Shown: positions 11,497-20,918, counted from the first letter of the stretch. The stretch: DNA of 64,000 nt from Betaproteobacteria bacterium HGW-Betaproteobacteria-3 (GCA_002842205.1 PHCI01000001.1:334617-398616); one strand, 5' to 3'. Notes: a model not told the origin generated them from the letters alone. A program made the numbers and translations.

Positions 11497-13869
11497 TTAC
11501 AGGCCGATGACGCCGCCGTCGTCCTTGGTGATCATCACCGTGGCCGAGCGCGGGCGCGCTGTGCTGCCGCCCGGGCCGTAGGCCGGCACGCCGTTGCCGT
11601 TGCCCGGCCAGTGGCTCTCAAACAGGCTCGGGTCGCCCGTCACGACGGCGCTGGCCGGGGTGTTTTCGCCGGGGTGCTGGATGTTGATGAACAGCGCCTT
11701 GCCGTCGGGCGACTCGGTCAGACCGGTCACTTCGGCGCCCTGGGGGGCCGTCAAGAAGCGCTTGAAGATCGTGTTGTTCATCTTCTGGCCGGCGAAGGTG
11801 CGCACGGTCACCGGGCCGGTGCCGGCGGTGCCGGGCTTGCCGTTGGCCTGGTTGACCACGTCCACCGGGCCGCCGTCGCCATAGTTGCCGGGCACCGCGG
11901 CCAGCAGCATGGCGTTGGTCACGTCGGTGTACGCGTTGTCATCGGTCTGGATCCACAGGATGCCGCTGGCGCGCGAGAACCAGCAGCCGTCGGGCTTGGA
12001 CAAGTCGTTGAACTCGCTCAGGCCCGAGAGGTTGACGTTGGCCTGGTAGTTGACGTTGTCCAGCCCGATGTCGGCGCTGGCCTGGTTGCAGAACAGGTAA
12101 ATGTCCCAGTTGAAGGTGGCAGCGCCAGCCTCACCGCCGGTTTCACGCAGCCGCAGCACCTGGCCATTGACGTTGCCGCGGTTGGTGCGGGCCGCGCCCT
12201 GGGTGGACGTGCCTTTGTTGTCCAGCCAATAGCGGGGGAAGGCGGCTTCCAGGTCGGGGTTGGGGTTGTTGTTGCTGCTGGTGGTGCCCACAGCGCCGCG
12301 ATCCGGGTTTTCGGTCATGGTGACGTAAATGTCGCCATTGCGCGGGTTGACGGCCGTCCACTCGGGTCGGTCGCACTTGGTGGCGCCGGCCGCGTCGGCG
12401 GCCAGCCGTGCATTGACCACCACGTCGGCCAGGTCGGCAAACGCATAGGTGGTGTTGCCCGAAACGGCGGTGTTGCTCAGGTCGAGCTTGAGCCAGGTGC
12501 CGGTGCCGTCGGCGTTGAACTTGGCGGCGTACAACGTGCCAGAGTCGAGGTATTTGGCGCCGGTGGCCATGCGGTCCGTGGGGTTGGCGTCGGCGGCGGA
12601 CCACACAGCGTTGGAGACGTATTTGTAAACATATTCGCTGCGGGCGTCGTCGCCCATGTAGAACGCCAGCGGCTGGCCCACCACCGGGTTGCTGGGCCAG
12701 GCGCCTTCGTGGGCGAAGCGTCCCAGGGCGGTGCGCTTGGCGGGGACGGAACCCGGGTTGTAGGGGTCAATCTCGACCACCCAGCCAAAGGTGTTGTGGG
12801 TGTGGCGGAAATCGTCGCTGCCGTCGGCCGATGTGCCCAGCACGCTGGTGTCCCAGCGGGCGTATTCGGTGTTGCTGGCGTCGGCCGGCACCACGGTGGC
12901 CCAGCGCTGGCCACCACCGGCGTTCTGGTTCAGGCCGATGCGCTTGAAGGCGGTGATCTCCTTGGCCGTGCGCTGCGCGTCATCGGTGGCCGAGCGGCGG
13001 AAAAACCCGGCGAAGTTCTCTTCGCAGGTCAGGTAAGTGCCCCAGGGCGTGTAGCCGTTGGCGCAGTTGCCGATCATGCCGCGGGTTTCGTTGCCGGTGG
13101 GTGAGTATTTCGTGACCATCAGCGGCGAACCCTTGGCCGGGCCGTTGAGCGTCATGGGCGTGCGCGGCGTGATGCGGCGGTTGAAGCTGGACGCCTGCAC
13201 CACACCGAACTTGCCCGCCGTTTTGGCGATTTCCACAATCGAAGCGCCGTGCGCTTCCACTTCTTTCAGCGCCTCGGCCTCGGGGCGCGGGCCGGCGGTG
13301 GCGCCGATGTTGGTCTGGCCATTGGGGTGCAAAAACGGTGCGGTGCCGTTGATGGCCTCGTGGTTGATGCACATCAGTGCGCGGTCATTGCTGGTCAGGC
13401 TGGGCTTGCCGTCAGCGGTCAGGCCAAAGTACTGCATGCCGTCGTGATGCTCACCGCTGCGGCGGCCAAAGTTGTCGTCGCTGCCGTTGTTTTGATAGGC
13501 GGGGACGCTGGGGTCGAGGGTGTCGCCCGTGGCGTAGATCACGGTGGCGGTGTAACCCGCGGGAACCGCCACGCCATCGTCGATGCGTTTGGGCACGGCC
13601 GTGAAACCCAGCACCGGGGCTGGCGCGGGGGTGGGAGCGGGCGTTGGCGTGGCTTCGGGCGTGTCATTGCCATTGCCGCCGCCGCAGGCGCTCAGGCTCA
13701 GGCCACCCAGGCTGGCCGCAGCCAGCGCACCCACGCCCGAGCGCAGCACGCTGCGACGTTGCAGGGGCGTGCGCACCACGTCCTGCAGACGGGCGTTGCC
13801 GCTGGGGTTGTTGTCAAAGTCATCCGGGTCCGAAAAAATTTCGACGGGGGAAATGTCACGGTGCTGCAT
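11497..13869 (-). CDS. phoX: PhoX-type alkaline phosphatase, Tat-exported
   Basis: 790-aa member of the PhoX (former DUF839) family, Ca/Fe-dependent phosphatases that release phosphate from organic esters. A twin-arginine signal around residues 38-60 (QRRSVLRSGVGALAAASL) is followed by a lipobox-like LSAC and a low-complexity T/P/A linker, so it may be a Tat-exported lipoprotein. The body has the PhoX pattern GNCANGYTPWGTYLTCEENF. A phosphate-regulation role is supported by a Pho-box-like site upstream and by ugp genes in the same window. Catalytic activity is inferred from family; some homologues are uncharacterised. Confidence 0.85.
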   Translation of the reverse strand: MQHRDISPVEIFSDPDDFDNNPSGNARLQDVVRTPLQRRSVLRSGVGALAAASLGGLSLSACGGGNGNDTPEATPTPAPTPAPAPVLGFTAVPKRIDDGVAVPAGYTATVIYATGDTLDPSVPAYQNNGSDDNFGRRSGEHHDGMQYFGLTADGKPSLTSNDRALMCINHEAINGTAPFLHPNGQTNIGATAGPRPEAEALKEVEAHGASIVEIAKTAGKFGVVQASSFNRRITPRTPMTLNGPAKGSPLMVTKYSPTGNETRGMIGNCANGYTPWGTYLTCEENFAGFFRRSATDDAQRTAKEITAFKRIGLNQNAGGGQRWATVVPADASNTEYARWDTSVLGTSADGSDDFRHTHNTFGWVVEIDPYNPGSVPAKRTALGRFAHEGAWPSNPVVGQPLAFYMGDDARSEYVYKYVSNAVWSAADANPTDRMATGAKYLDSGTLYAAKFNADGTGTWLKLDLSNTAVSGNTTYAFADLADVVVNARLAADAAGATKCDRPEWTAVNPRNGDIYVTMTENPDRGAVGTTSSNNNPNPDLEAAFPRYWLDNKGTSTQGAARTNRGNVNGQVLRLRETGGEAGAATFNWDIYLFCNQASADIGLDNVNYQANVNLSGLSEFNDLSKPDGCWFSRASGILWIQTDDNAYTDVTNAMLLAAVPGNYGDGGPVDVVNQANGKPGTAGTGPVTVRTFAGQKMNNTIFKRFLTAPQGAEVTGLTESPDGKALFINIQHPGENTPASAVVTGDPSLFESHWPGNGNGVPAYGPGGSTARPRSATVMITKDDGGVIGL

Positions 13870-13918
13870 GGTGCCTCGATGGGTTGGTGGACAGGAGGCT
13901 GCAGGTTATCGGCGCTGT

Positions 13919-13936
13919 ATGACAGGCACGTGAAAG
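13919..13936 (-). promoter_or_regulatory. Candidate Pho box upstream of phoX
   Basis: On the minus strand the site reads CTTTCACGTGCCTGTCAT, two CTGTCAT-like heptamers in direct repeat 11 bp apart. By hand it matches 13 of 18 positions of the E. coli PhoB box. It is about 50 bp before the phoX start. An alternative second half is weak. Confidence 0.45.
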
Positions 13937-13961
13937 CCTCGGCGACCCGCAGGGCCGAGGC
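13936..13961 (-). terminator. Possible terminator hairpin between the cytochrome/MCO cluster and phoX
   Basis: GCCTCGGC at 13936-13943 pairs with GCCGAGGC at 13954-13961 (8 bp, 10-nt loop). On the minus strand only TTT follows, so it is a weak intrinsic terminator for the cluster whose last gene ends at 14080. It abuts the candidate Pho box. Confidence 0.4.
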
Positions 13962-14079
13962 CTGGGCGGGAGTGGTCCGGGGCGCGTGGGGTGCGCGTCG
14001 CGTCAGGCGGCGCGCCTCAAGTCAAGAGCGCGAGGCCAGGGGCGCGGGTCGATTCACGGCGATCGGTGGGGCCACCCGC

Positions 14080-15864
14080 TCAGGGAATGATCCAGTCGGT
14101 CAGGGCCTTGACGCCCAGGGTGGCGTCCGGGACGGCGATGAAAGCGCCCTTCGACGCGAAGCGCTGCCCCGGTCCGAGGGCGAGGCTGGGGTGGGTTCCG
14201 GGATTCAGGTTGCTTTCGGCCTCGGACTCCACGAACTCGTCGAAATAGTCACGGTAGTAGTCGCCCACCAGGCTGCGCAGGCCGTCTTCGGCCAGGGTCA
14301 TGGTGTAGTAGGTTTGCATCTGGAGCCGTGGGTGGGTCAACGCAATACCCTGCGACCGCATCCAGGCATTCACCACATAAGACCGTGGATGATGGCCCGG
14401 TTGCGGCTCGTAAGGGTAGGTGAAGATCACTTGGCCCGGGGGCGCCGGGTTGCGGGCTGCAGCGCTGGGCTCTTGCCACAGGGGCAGAGCGCCCGAGGGC
14501 AAGGCGATCGTCACGGGAACGGGGCCAAGCTTGCGCAGTTGCTCGACCGCAGCACGCGCCTCGCGCCCCGGCCAGATGGCCAGCGTGCCGAGGTCAGGAT
14601 GCGCGGCCACAAGGCGCTGGACGGTGGCGGCCAGCGCCTGCGGGTCCTGCACCTCCACCGTGGTCAATCGGGCGTTCGGGGCACGGCTTTTCAGCGCCGC
14701 AGCGAAGGCTGCGGCAGGGGTGGCGCCGGCCGGGTCGTTGACATGAATCTGCGCCACCGACTGGCCCGCGGTCAGGGTGCGCGCAAGATGGGTGGCCAGC
14801 ACTTCGGCTTCCAGCGCCAGTCCGCGCGAAAAGTAGAACGAGTAGCCGTCCGTGGCGTTCGTGGTGCGGGGCAGTTCGGTGTTGGGGAACAGGCAGGGCA
14901 CGCGCTCACGGTCGCAGAAATCGGCCATCGGTTGCCACGGCCCGTTCACCAGGCCGCCCGCCACAAAAAACACCGGCTGGGTCTGGTAGGCGCGGGCAAT
15001 CTGTGCGGCCCAGGTGTCCGGCGCGCCATGCAGCTCCCACACATGCAGCTGCCAGCGCCGGTATTCGCCAACAAAATCCGAGTGGTAGTACGGCGAGAAC
15101 TGGCCGCGGCTGCGATCGTTGCGCAGGGCCAGATTCCACCGGTCAATGTAGGCGCGCATGACCTGGAGCATCGCGTCGCGCTGGCCGGGGTCTGCGGTGT
15201 CGGTCACCACGGTGGCGATGTGCAAGGTGGTGTCGTCCACGCCGGGGTCGGGACGGGCGGACAGGGTGCGCAGGTAGGCGACCAGGTTGGCGAGATCGCG
15301 GTCGGAGAGGGCGTACCGGGGCATGATGCGATCGAGCGCGCGCCCGGCCGGGTCCACGCCCGTGCGCAAGGCCTGCGCCAGGGTGGCGTCGGTGTAGGCC
15401 GGGCGCATGTGCCCCTGCTTCATGCGCGCCATGAACTCCGTGCTGCGTGTTTCGTGAAAGAGCTTTCCAAAAACCCGGTTGCGGTTCAGCTCGCGCGGCG
15501 CAAACAGCATGGCCCCCGTGATGGGGAGCACGTATTTGTTGCCTTCACTGGCGCCCAGCCCGCTGGGGCGATGGCAATTGACACACGCAAAGTTTTTCCC
15601 GGAGGCCGGAACGTCCTCGGCGGTCATGGCCGACACGGGCGTGCCGCTTGCCGTGCGCCCGTCCCAATACAGTGCTTTGCCGGCCTGCACATCGGCTTGT
15701 GGATCGAGGGCATCGGCGCACAGCCCCGCGAGCGGGCTCAAGCCGCCCACGGTCAGCAGCAGGATGGCAAGCCGCTCCCGCCATCGATGGGGTCTTCGCA
15801 GGCCACAGCGCTGCGGCCCCGGCGCGCCGGGCCGTAGCGCGCCAGTCAGGTCGGCGAGTGTCAC
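14080..15864 (-). CDS. Cytochrome c domain fused to a type-I periplasmic binding protein
   Basis: 594 aa. GTG start at 15864 overlaps the upstream SCO gene stop (GTGA). A signal peptide near 27-48 (ILLLTVGGLSPLAGL) is followed by a cytochrome c domain with one CVNCH heme site and a probable distal Met, then from about residue 215 a region like ABC-type branched-chain amino-acid receptors (HIATVVTDT, FFVAGGLVNG, SYFYFSRG-like). Predicted periplasmic protein coupling ligand sensing to electron transfer; that reading is inference. It is the last gene of the MCO-SCO cluster. Confidence 0.75.
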   Translation of the reverse strand: MTLADLTGALRPGAPGPQRCGLRRPHRWRERLAILLLTVGGLSPLAGLCADALDPQADVQAGKALYWDGRTASGTPVSAMTAEDVPASGKNFACVNCHRPSGLGASEGNKYVLPITGAMLFAPRELNRNRVFGKLFHETRSTEFMARMKQGHMRPAYTDATLAQALRTGVDPAGRALDRIMPRYALSDRDLANLVAYLRTLSARPDPGVDDTTLHIATVVTDTADPGQRDAMLQVMRAYIDRWNLALRNDRSRGQFSPYYHSDFVGEYRRWQLHVWELHGAPDTWAAQIARAYQTQPVFFVAGGLVNGPWQPMADFCDRERVPCLFPNTELPRTTNATDGYSFYFSRGLALEAEVLATHLARTLTAGQSVAQIHVNDPAGATPAAAFAAALKSRAPNARLTTVEVQDPQALAATVQRLVAAHPDLGTLAIWPGREARAAVEQLRKLGPVPVTIALPSGALPLWQEPSAAARNPAPPGQVIFTYPYEPQPGHHPRSYVVNAWMRSQGIALTHPRLQMQTYYTMTLAEDGLRSLVGDYYRDYFDEFVESEAESNLNPGTHPSLALGPGQRFASKGAFIAVPDATLGVKALTDWIIP

Positions 15865-16517
15865 TGCGCGAGGCTCTTCCCCGAGCGCACCAGGCCCGCG
15901 TATTCCCGCATCAGCTCGTCCACGCTCACAAAGCCGTCGATGCGCTCCCAGCGGGCGCCGCTGCCGACTTTCAGGAACGTCGCGGGTTCGTGGTTCATCT
16001 TGTTGAAGCTCGGGTAGATCGATTCGAACGCGCGCAGCGCGGCCTGGATGTCGCTGGCCTTGCCCGTCAGGAAGGTCCATTGAGGGCTGGCCTGGTAACG
16101 CTGGGCGTAACTGGCCAGCTTTTGCGGGGTGTCGTATTCCGGGTCAATCGAGATCGACACCATGCGGTAGTCGGCATGTTGCGCGGCAAGCCGCGTCTGA
16201 GCCTGGGAAAATGTGGCGCTCAAGACCGGGCAAATGGTGGTGCAGGTCGTGTAGATGAACTGCAGCAGCACCGGTTTGGGTTCCTGCAGCAGTGCTTGCA
16301 GGCGCACCGGCGCGCCGGTGCTGCTGACCAGGGTGATGTCCGGGACGGTATAGCGCGCATGGGACACCTTGTAGCCGGCCGCTGCGCCCTTGGCCATCAT
16401 GTCGTGGTGGGCCTGGTGGGCATCATGGGCTTGCGCCCATGAGGTCATCAAGACCGCAACCACGCCTGCGGTCATCGTGGCAAGGTGCCGTTTCTGCATG
16501 TGTCTCTCCGGTTTCAA
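15861..16517 (-). CDS. SCO1/SenC copper chaperone
   Basis: 218 aa thioredoxin-fold protein with signal peptide (MQKRHLATMTAGVVAVLMTSWAQA split around residue 7; ATG there is an alternative start). Copper ligands are intact: Cys92 and Cys96 in CTTIC and His176 in NHEPATF. SCO proteins deliver Cu to cytochrome oxidase CuA or act as thiol-disulfide reductases; next to a multicopper oxidase, a role in metallating or recharging that enzyme is plausible. Overlaps the downstream cytochrome gene by 4 nt. Confidence 0.9.
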   Translation of the reverse strand: MKPERHMQKRHLATMTAGVVAVLMTSWAQAHDAHQAHHDMMAKGAAAGYKVSHARYTVPDITLVSSTGAPVRLQALLQEPKPVLLQFIYTTCTTICPVLSATFSQAQTRLAAQHADYRMVSISIDPEYDTPQKLASYAQRYQASPQWTFLTGKASDIQAALRAFESIYPSFNKMNHEPATFLKVGSGARWERIDGFVSVDELMREYAGLVRSGKSLAQ

Positions 16518-16546
16518 TGCATCCGTGCGTGAAGCCAGCCACCCGC

Positions 16547-18322
16547 TCAGTGCGGCGACCAGACGGCGGTGTCGTGGTGGAACGCGTCGAACTGGTACAG
16601 GCGCAGCCGCGGCGGGGGGTCGTAATTCAGGGTCACGCTCACCTTGTGCGAACCCAGGCCTTCGGTGTCATTGACCTGTGTCGGCTTCCTGCGTGCAATC
16701 CGCGTCCAGGGCCGCGAACGGTCCTGATCGCGGTAGTCCTCGTTGTCGCCCATCATGGCCATCGTGATCCGGCGTCCGGGTTGCGCTGCCGGTCGCGTCG
16801 CGGGCGGGATCATGATGGGACCTTCGGTGGTGTTGATCCAGAAGTGGTTGCGGCCAAAAGTGAACCACGGCCCGGCGCCCTTGAGCGGCAAGGTGTTGTG
16901 GAAGGTGTTCTCCCAGCCGCGCTGGCCGCCGAAGTCCACCAGCACGTAAGAGTGCGGGTAGTAGTCACCGTTGATCAGGTTGATCTTGATGGTGTCGCCC
17001 CGCTTCTTCCACTGGTAGAGCTCGGACTGCATGTCGCGTGTGTAGCCCTTGATGTGGCCGTAAATCGTGTTGTTCACATAAAACAGGTTCATGTCGGCGT
17101 TCTCATCGGTCTTGACGCCGCGCGGAATCCGGTTCTTGTGCTGCCAGTCGTCAAAAGACGCCTCCAGCTCGTCCACCCAGCGGCGCAGCACGGCCCCGTT
17201 GGCGCCCGCGCGAATGGCGCGCAGCGCCGTCCACATGCGCTTGGCCGGCGCCAGATCACCGATCATGCTGATCGCCTGCTGCTTGGCCGCTTCGTTGGCG
17301 CGCGGGTTGACACCGAAAGTGTCAATCTCGAAGAAGTTGCGCTTCATGCCCGGGCCAAACTGCAGGTTCATGTTTTCGGTCACCTGCACGCGCGGCGGAT
17401 GCCGGCGCCAGCCCCAGTGGTAGGTCAGGTTCCAGTAGCGGCCCGGCGACATTTTCATGTCGTACTCCACCAGCGTGCCGTCGTCCATCGGGAAGAAGGT
17501 CTGGTCAAAGCCGACGTGGGCCAGCAGCTTGCCCGCGTTCTTGTTCGGGTCGTCGAACACCATGGCGTAGGGGGCAAAGTCGTCAAACCCGCGGTTCAGC
17601 ACATGCACCCGGTAATGGATGGTCCAGGGCACGTCGGCCACGATGTCCGAGTCGATGTACGCCGTGTCGGATTCGATGTGCGAGTCATACCAGATCTGGT
17701 TGACCGTCACCGTGCCGCCAATCACCTTGCCGCTGGCATCACGGATCGGGGTCACGGCCTTGGTCTTCAGGGGCCCGTTGTAGTGCAGCAGCGGAAAGCC
17801 GCTGTAAGCACGCGGCAACGGGTTGCCCTCGAGGATGTCGATGCCAAACTTGGCCCGTGCGCGGTCCGCCTGGCCGCGACCCCGCTCGTCGTCATCCCGA
17901 GGATCGTCGCGCCCCACCACTTGCCGCAACTCCTTGATGATGGCCTGAAGGTCATCGGTGGGGGAGGTCTTGTCGATGCGGCCGACCTTGGGGTCGGCGT
18001 GCAGGTTGTACGGATGTTGCGGCGTGGATGGCAGCGTGTTGGGGATGGCCACCCCGCCGGAATCGCACATGTCGGTGTACACCGTGGGCAGCAGGTTGGT
18101 GGGGTTGGGCCCGAAACTGTCGCCTGGCGGAAACTGTGACGGCTGCGTCACGATGTGGGTCGTCAGGCCGTCGGGCGACAGCGAGATGAGCGACGGCGCA
18201 GGTCGCGGCCGTGGCATCACGCAGTTGTCTGCCGCCCATGTGGGCGCTGCTCCGATCAGCAGGGCCGTGCTACCCGCCATGCTGAGGGCACCTACTGTCA
18301 ATTTGAACCAGTTCATTCGCAT
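16547..18322 (-). CDS. Unrecognised secreted protein of the MCO cluster
   Basis: 591 aa with a clear signal peptide (residues 1-31, ending APTWAA). I do not recognise the family. The mature protein is rich in aromatic residues and His, has two CxM/CxS cysteines near the N-terminus and a charged RDDPRDDDERGRG stretch near 138-150. Segments such as GRNHFWINTTEGPIMIPP and HWGWRRHPPRVQ suggest a beta-rich extracytoplasmic fold. It sits between two SCO-type genes, 30 nt from one and 68 nt from the other, so it is probably part of the multicopper oxidase system. Confidence 0.65.
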   Translation of the reverse strand: MRMNWFKLTVGALSMAGSTALLIGAAPTWAADNCVMPRPRPAPSLISLSPDGLTTHIVTQPSQFPPGDSFGPNPTNLLPTVYTDMCDSGGVAIPNTLPSTPQHPYNLHADPKVGRIDKTSPTDDLQAIIKELRQVVGRDDPRDDDERGRGQADRARAKFGIDILEGNPLPRAYSGFPLLHYNGPLKTKAVTPIRDASGKVIGGTVTVNQIWYDSHIESDTAYIDSDIVADVPWTIHYRVHVLNRGFDDFAPYAMVFDDPNKNAGKLLAHVGFDQTFFPMDDGTLVEYDMKMSPGRYWNLTYHWGWRRHPPRVQVTENMNLQFGPGMKRNFFEIDTFGVNPRANEAAKQQAISMIGDLAPAKRMWTALRAIRAGANGAVLRRWVDELEASFDDWQHKNRIPRGVKTDENADMNLFYVNNTIYGHIKGYTRDMQSELYQWKKRGDTIKINLINGDYYPHSYVLVDFGGQRGWENTFHNTLPLKGAGPWFTFGRNHFWINTTEGPIMIPPATRPAAQPGRRITMAMMGDNEDYRDQDRSRPWTRIARRKPTQVNDTEGLGSHKVSVTLNYDPPPRLRLYQFDAFHHDTAVWSPH

Positions 18323-18389
18323 CGTTGAACCCCTACTTGTTTCGTTTCACTGAGTCGCACCCACGGCCCGCGCGGCCATGCGGTTGCCG

Positions 18390-19121
18390 TTAAGCCATGC
18401 GGTTGTCGGGCGCCCAGAAGCCGCTCGCGGTCAGGACCCGCGGCCCCGCCCGTTCCATCTGCTCGCCAGGGGTCTTGCCGGGCATGACCCAGCTCAGCCG
18501 CCGGGCGGCGTCTTCGGTGCTGATGTCTACCGGGAAGGTGGACCACAACCCGATGCGGCTGTTGCCGTAGAACACCACGTCCAGTGTCCGTTGCGGGTTG
18601 ATGTCCTCCATCGGCACGCCGTGGTTCATCGCGGTAGATTTGGGGCCGTGCCGGTCGTGGTGGTAAATGCGGTTTTCAATCGCATTCAGCGACGTGGGCT
18701 CGGGCCAGACAAAGGTCCAGCCCTTACGGTTGCCAAAGCGCGCGGCGAATTCGCGCAGACGCTCGGGCGTGTCGGCCACCGGGTCGCGCGTGACCGAGAT
18801 GAAGTGCACATCGCGCCCCAGTTTGTCGCCCAGCAAGTCGGCCACACGCGCCAGACTCGCCGTGACCTGGTAGCGCGATTCGTTTTCGATGGACATCATG
18901 CTGATGGCCACCACCCGCCCCTGAATCAGGTCGTCATGGAACAGGGCCATCTGGCCCGTGTGCGTCACGACCGTCATGTTCGGGATGGGTGTGGCAGCGG
19001 TGACGGCCGCCACGACATTGCCGCGGGCGACGCCCACGGCGTCAGACTGGGTGGCGCCCAACCCAGTCAGCCCTGCGGCGACAACCGGTGCCGACTTCAG
19101 AAAACCACGTCGCTTGTTCAT
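18390..19121 (-). CDS. SCO-like thioredoxin-fold protein lacking copper ligands
   Basis: 243 aa with a Tat-like signal (NKRRGFLKSAPVVAAGL). The region IQGRVVAISMMSIENESRY aligns with the SCO segment that holds CxxxC, and VHFISVTRDPVADTPERL matches the SCO SISIDP...DTP motif. Here the two cysteines are replaced (SMMSIEN, about 74-80) and the later His region reads PQRTLDVVFY with no His. So the fold is SCO-like but copper binding in the usual way is not possible. A structural or adaptor role is inferred. Confidence 0.75.
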   Translation of the reverse strand: MNKRRGFLKSAPVVAAGLTGLGATQSDAVGVARGNVVAAVTAATPIPNMTVVTHTGQMALFHDDLIQGRVVAISMMSIENESRYQVTASLARVADLLGDKLGRDVHFISVTRDPVADTPERLREFAARFGNRKGWTFVWPEPTSLNAIENRIYHHDRHGPKSTAMNHGVPMEDINPQRTLDVVFYGNSRIGLWSTFPVDISTEDAARRLSWVMPGKTPGEQMERAGPRVLTASGFWAPDNRMA

Positions 19122-19175
19122 TGCGGATGCCTCGTCTGGAAGTTGGAAAAATCAATGTTTGCCGGAGTTGGCATG

Positions 19176-20918
19176 TCAATCCCCGCGGCCCGGCTGGACG
19201 ATGTCCCACCGAAGCATCATGGCGTGGTCTTCGTGCACCACGTTGTGGCAGTGCATGACGTGCTTGCCATAAAAATCACGCCAGCGGCCGTAAAAGGTGA
19301 CGTCCTGGTTGGGCCCGAGCGACACCACGTCCTTGCGCGAACGATCGGTGCTGCCGCGCGGCACCGGTTTGCCGTTGACCTCCAGGATCTGGAACTCTTC
19401 AAAGTGCGTATGGATCGGATGCACCCACGAATTGCCCGCATTGCGCAGCGTCCAGATCTCGGCCGAGCCCTGCTCGATGGCGGCGTCCACCCGGTTGGGG
19501 TTCATCAGCTTGCCGTTGATCGTCCACATGCCGTTGACGTAGTCGAACACGAACAGGCGGCGGCGCCGGACCCGGCTCATGTCGATCGGCGGCAGTTCGC
19601 GCAGGCGGTCCGGGATGCGGCTGAAGTCGGTCCCCTGCGCGTCGCCCACATCAAAACGCATGATCAGATCGCCGGCCTCGTTGTCGCGGCCGGTCGGCCC
19701 CGCGCCTTCGGGATCCATCTCCATGTGGTTGACAAGGTAGACGTGCTCCCCCGACTTGAAGGCCGAGAAGTCGACGATCACGTCGTGGCGCTGCGCCACC
19801 CACACCTCGATGTGGGTTTGCTCGATCGGCTCGGTCAGCATGTTGCCATCGGTGGAAACGACCGTGAACTTCTCGCCGCGCCGCGCCGAGCGGTTGCTGC
19901 TGTCCGAGCGCAGCGACAGGTTGTACAAACGTGAAGGCCCCCCGTTCAGGATGCGGAACCGGTACTTGCGCCGCTCCACCTTGAAATGCGGCTGGATGAT
20001 CCGGTTGACCGTGAAGCGGTCGCCCAGCATGCCATTGGTGGCGTAGGTCTCGTTCGGCAAACCGCCCACTGGCGTGGGGTTCAGAAAATCCCAGGAGGCC
20101 TGGCCGTTGGCGTCGAACTGCACGTCGTGCAGGATCAGCGGCACATCGTATTTGCCGCTGGGCAAGCGGAAGGCCCGGCTGCTGGGGTCGCGTTCATTGC
20201 CCGAATCGCGCTCGTCAAACAGCAGGTAAAACCCGGTCAGGCCGGCATAAACGTTGGGGCCGGTGAAATCCATGCGGTGATCGTGATACCAGAGCGTGCT
20301 CATGGTCTCGCGAGGGTCAAAGCCCGCGGGGAAGTTGGCGTGGTGGTAATCCCAGAACCGGCCCGGGTCGAAATAATCCTGCGGAATGCCGTCGCTTTCC
20401 GACGCGGTGTGCCCGTTGTGCAGGTGAATCGTCACCGAAGGCAAGGCAAACCCCACGTGACCCTGCTCCACCGGCGGCAACGCATTGGCGCGGCGGATCA
20501 ACACCGGCTCGCCGTAGCGCGCGTGAAAGGTTTCGCCCGGCGTGATGCCATTGAACCCCCAGGACCAGCTGCCCTGGTTGTAGGGGTATTCGGGGTGGTA
20601 CATCCAGCGGAACTCGCTGATGCGCTGGTAATAGATCTTTTGCGGCAAAAACTCGTTGTAGCGCTGGTGCGCCGACGGCAGCGGTGGCGGCACCAGAAAC
20701 GACGGGTCCACCGGCCTGGCGATGGGCATCACGTTCAGCGGCGCCACAAACGGCGTGGCGGGTGGGCTGGGCCGCACCTCGATGCTGGGCCGCACCGTCT
20801 GCGGGAAAATCAACCCGCTTTGCGGCACCGGCCCGGATGCGGCCTGCGCCACGTGGTTCACGGCCGCGGCCCCGGCACCGGCCAAGCCCAGTTTCAACGC
20901 GTCTCTTCGCTTCGGCAT
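19176..20918 (-). CDS. Multicopper oxidase (Tat-exported, bilirubin oxidase/CotA-like)
   Basis: 580 aa; ATG 20918 begins MPKRRDALKLGLAGAGAAAV, a Tat-type signal. Four copper motifs are intact: HLHNGH at 165-170, HDH at 212-214, HPIHTH at about 500-505 and HCHNVVHEDHAMM from about 556, which supplies T1 His/Cys/Met and T2/T3 His ligands. The CotA/bilirubin-oxidase subgroup is suggested by the long N-terminus and GIPQDYFDPG-type loop. Substrate unknown: Mn(II), Cu(I), phenolic or bilirubin-like oxidation are all possible. First gene of the leftward cluster. Confidence 0.88.
   Translation of the reverse strand: MPKRRDALKLGLAGAGAAAVNHVAQAASGPVPQSGLIFPQTVRPSIEVRPSPPATPFVAPLNVMPIARPVDPSFLVPPPLPSAHQRYNEFLPQKIYYQRISEFRWMYHPEYPYNQGSWSWGFNGITPGETFHARYGEPVLIRRANALPPVEQGHVGFALPSVTIHLHNGHTASESDGIPQDYFDPGRFWDYHHANFPAGFDPRETMSTLWYHDHRMDFTGPNVYAGLTGFYLLFDERDSGNERDPSSRAFRLPSGKYDVPLILHDVQFDANGQASWDFLNPTPVGGLPNETYATNGMLGDRFTVNRIIQPHFKVERRKYRFRILNGGPSRLYNLSLRSDSSNRSARRGEKFTVVSTDGNMLTEPIEQTHIEVWVAQRHDVIVDFSAFKSGEHVYLVNHMEMDPEGAGPTGRDNEAGDLIMRFDVGDAQGTDFSRIPDRLRELPPIDMSRVRRRRLFVFDYVNGMWTINGKLMNPNRVDAAIEQGSAEIWTLRNAGNSWVHPIHTHFEEFQILEVNGKPVPRGSTDRSRKDVVSLGPNQDVTFYGRWRDFYGKHVMHCHNVVHEDHAMMLRWDIVQPGRGD

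Noticed and set aside
13249..15837. 862-codon plus-strand open frame over phoX and the cytochrome fusion gene
   Set aside because: It is antisense to two recognisable genes, has Arg/Gly/His/Val-rich composition typical of a high-GC antisense frame and no family motif.
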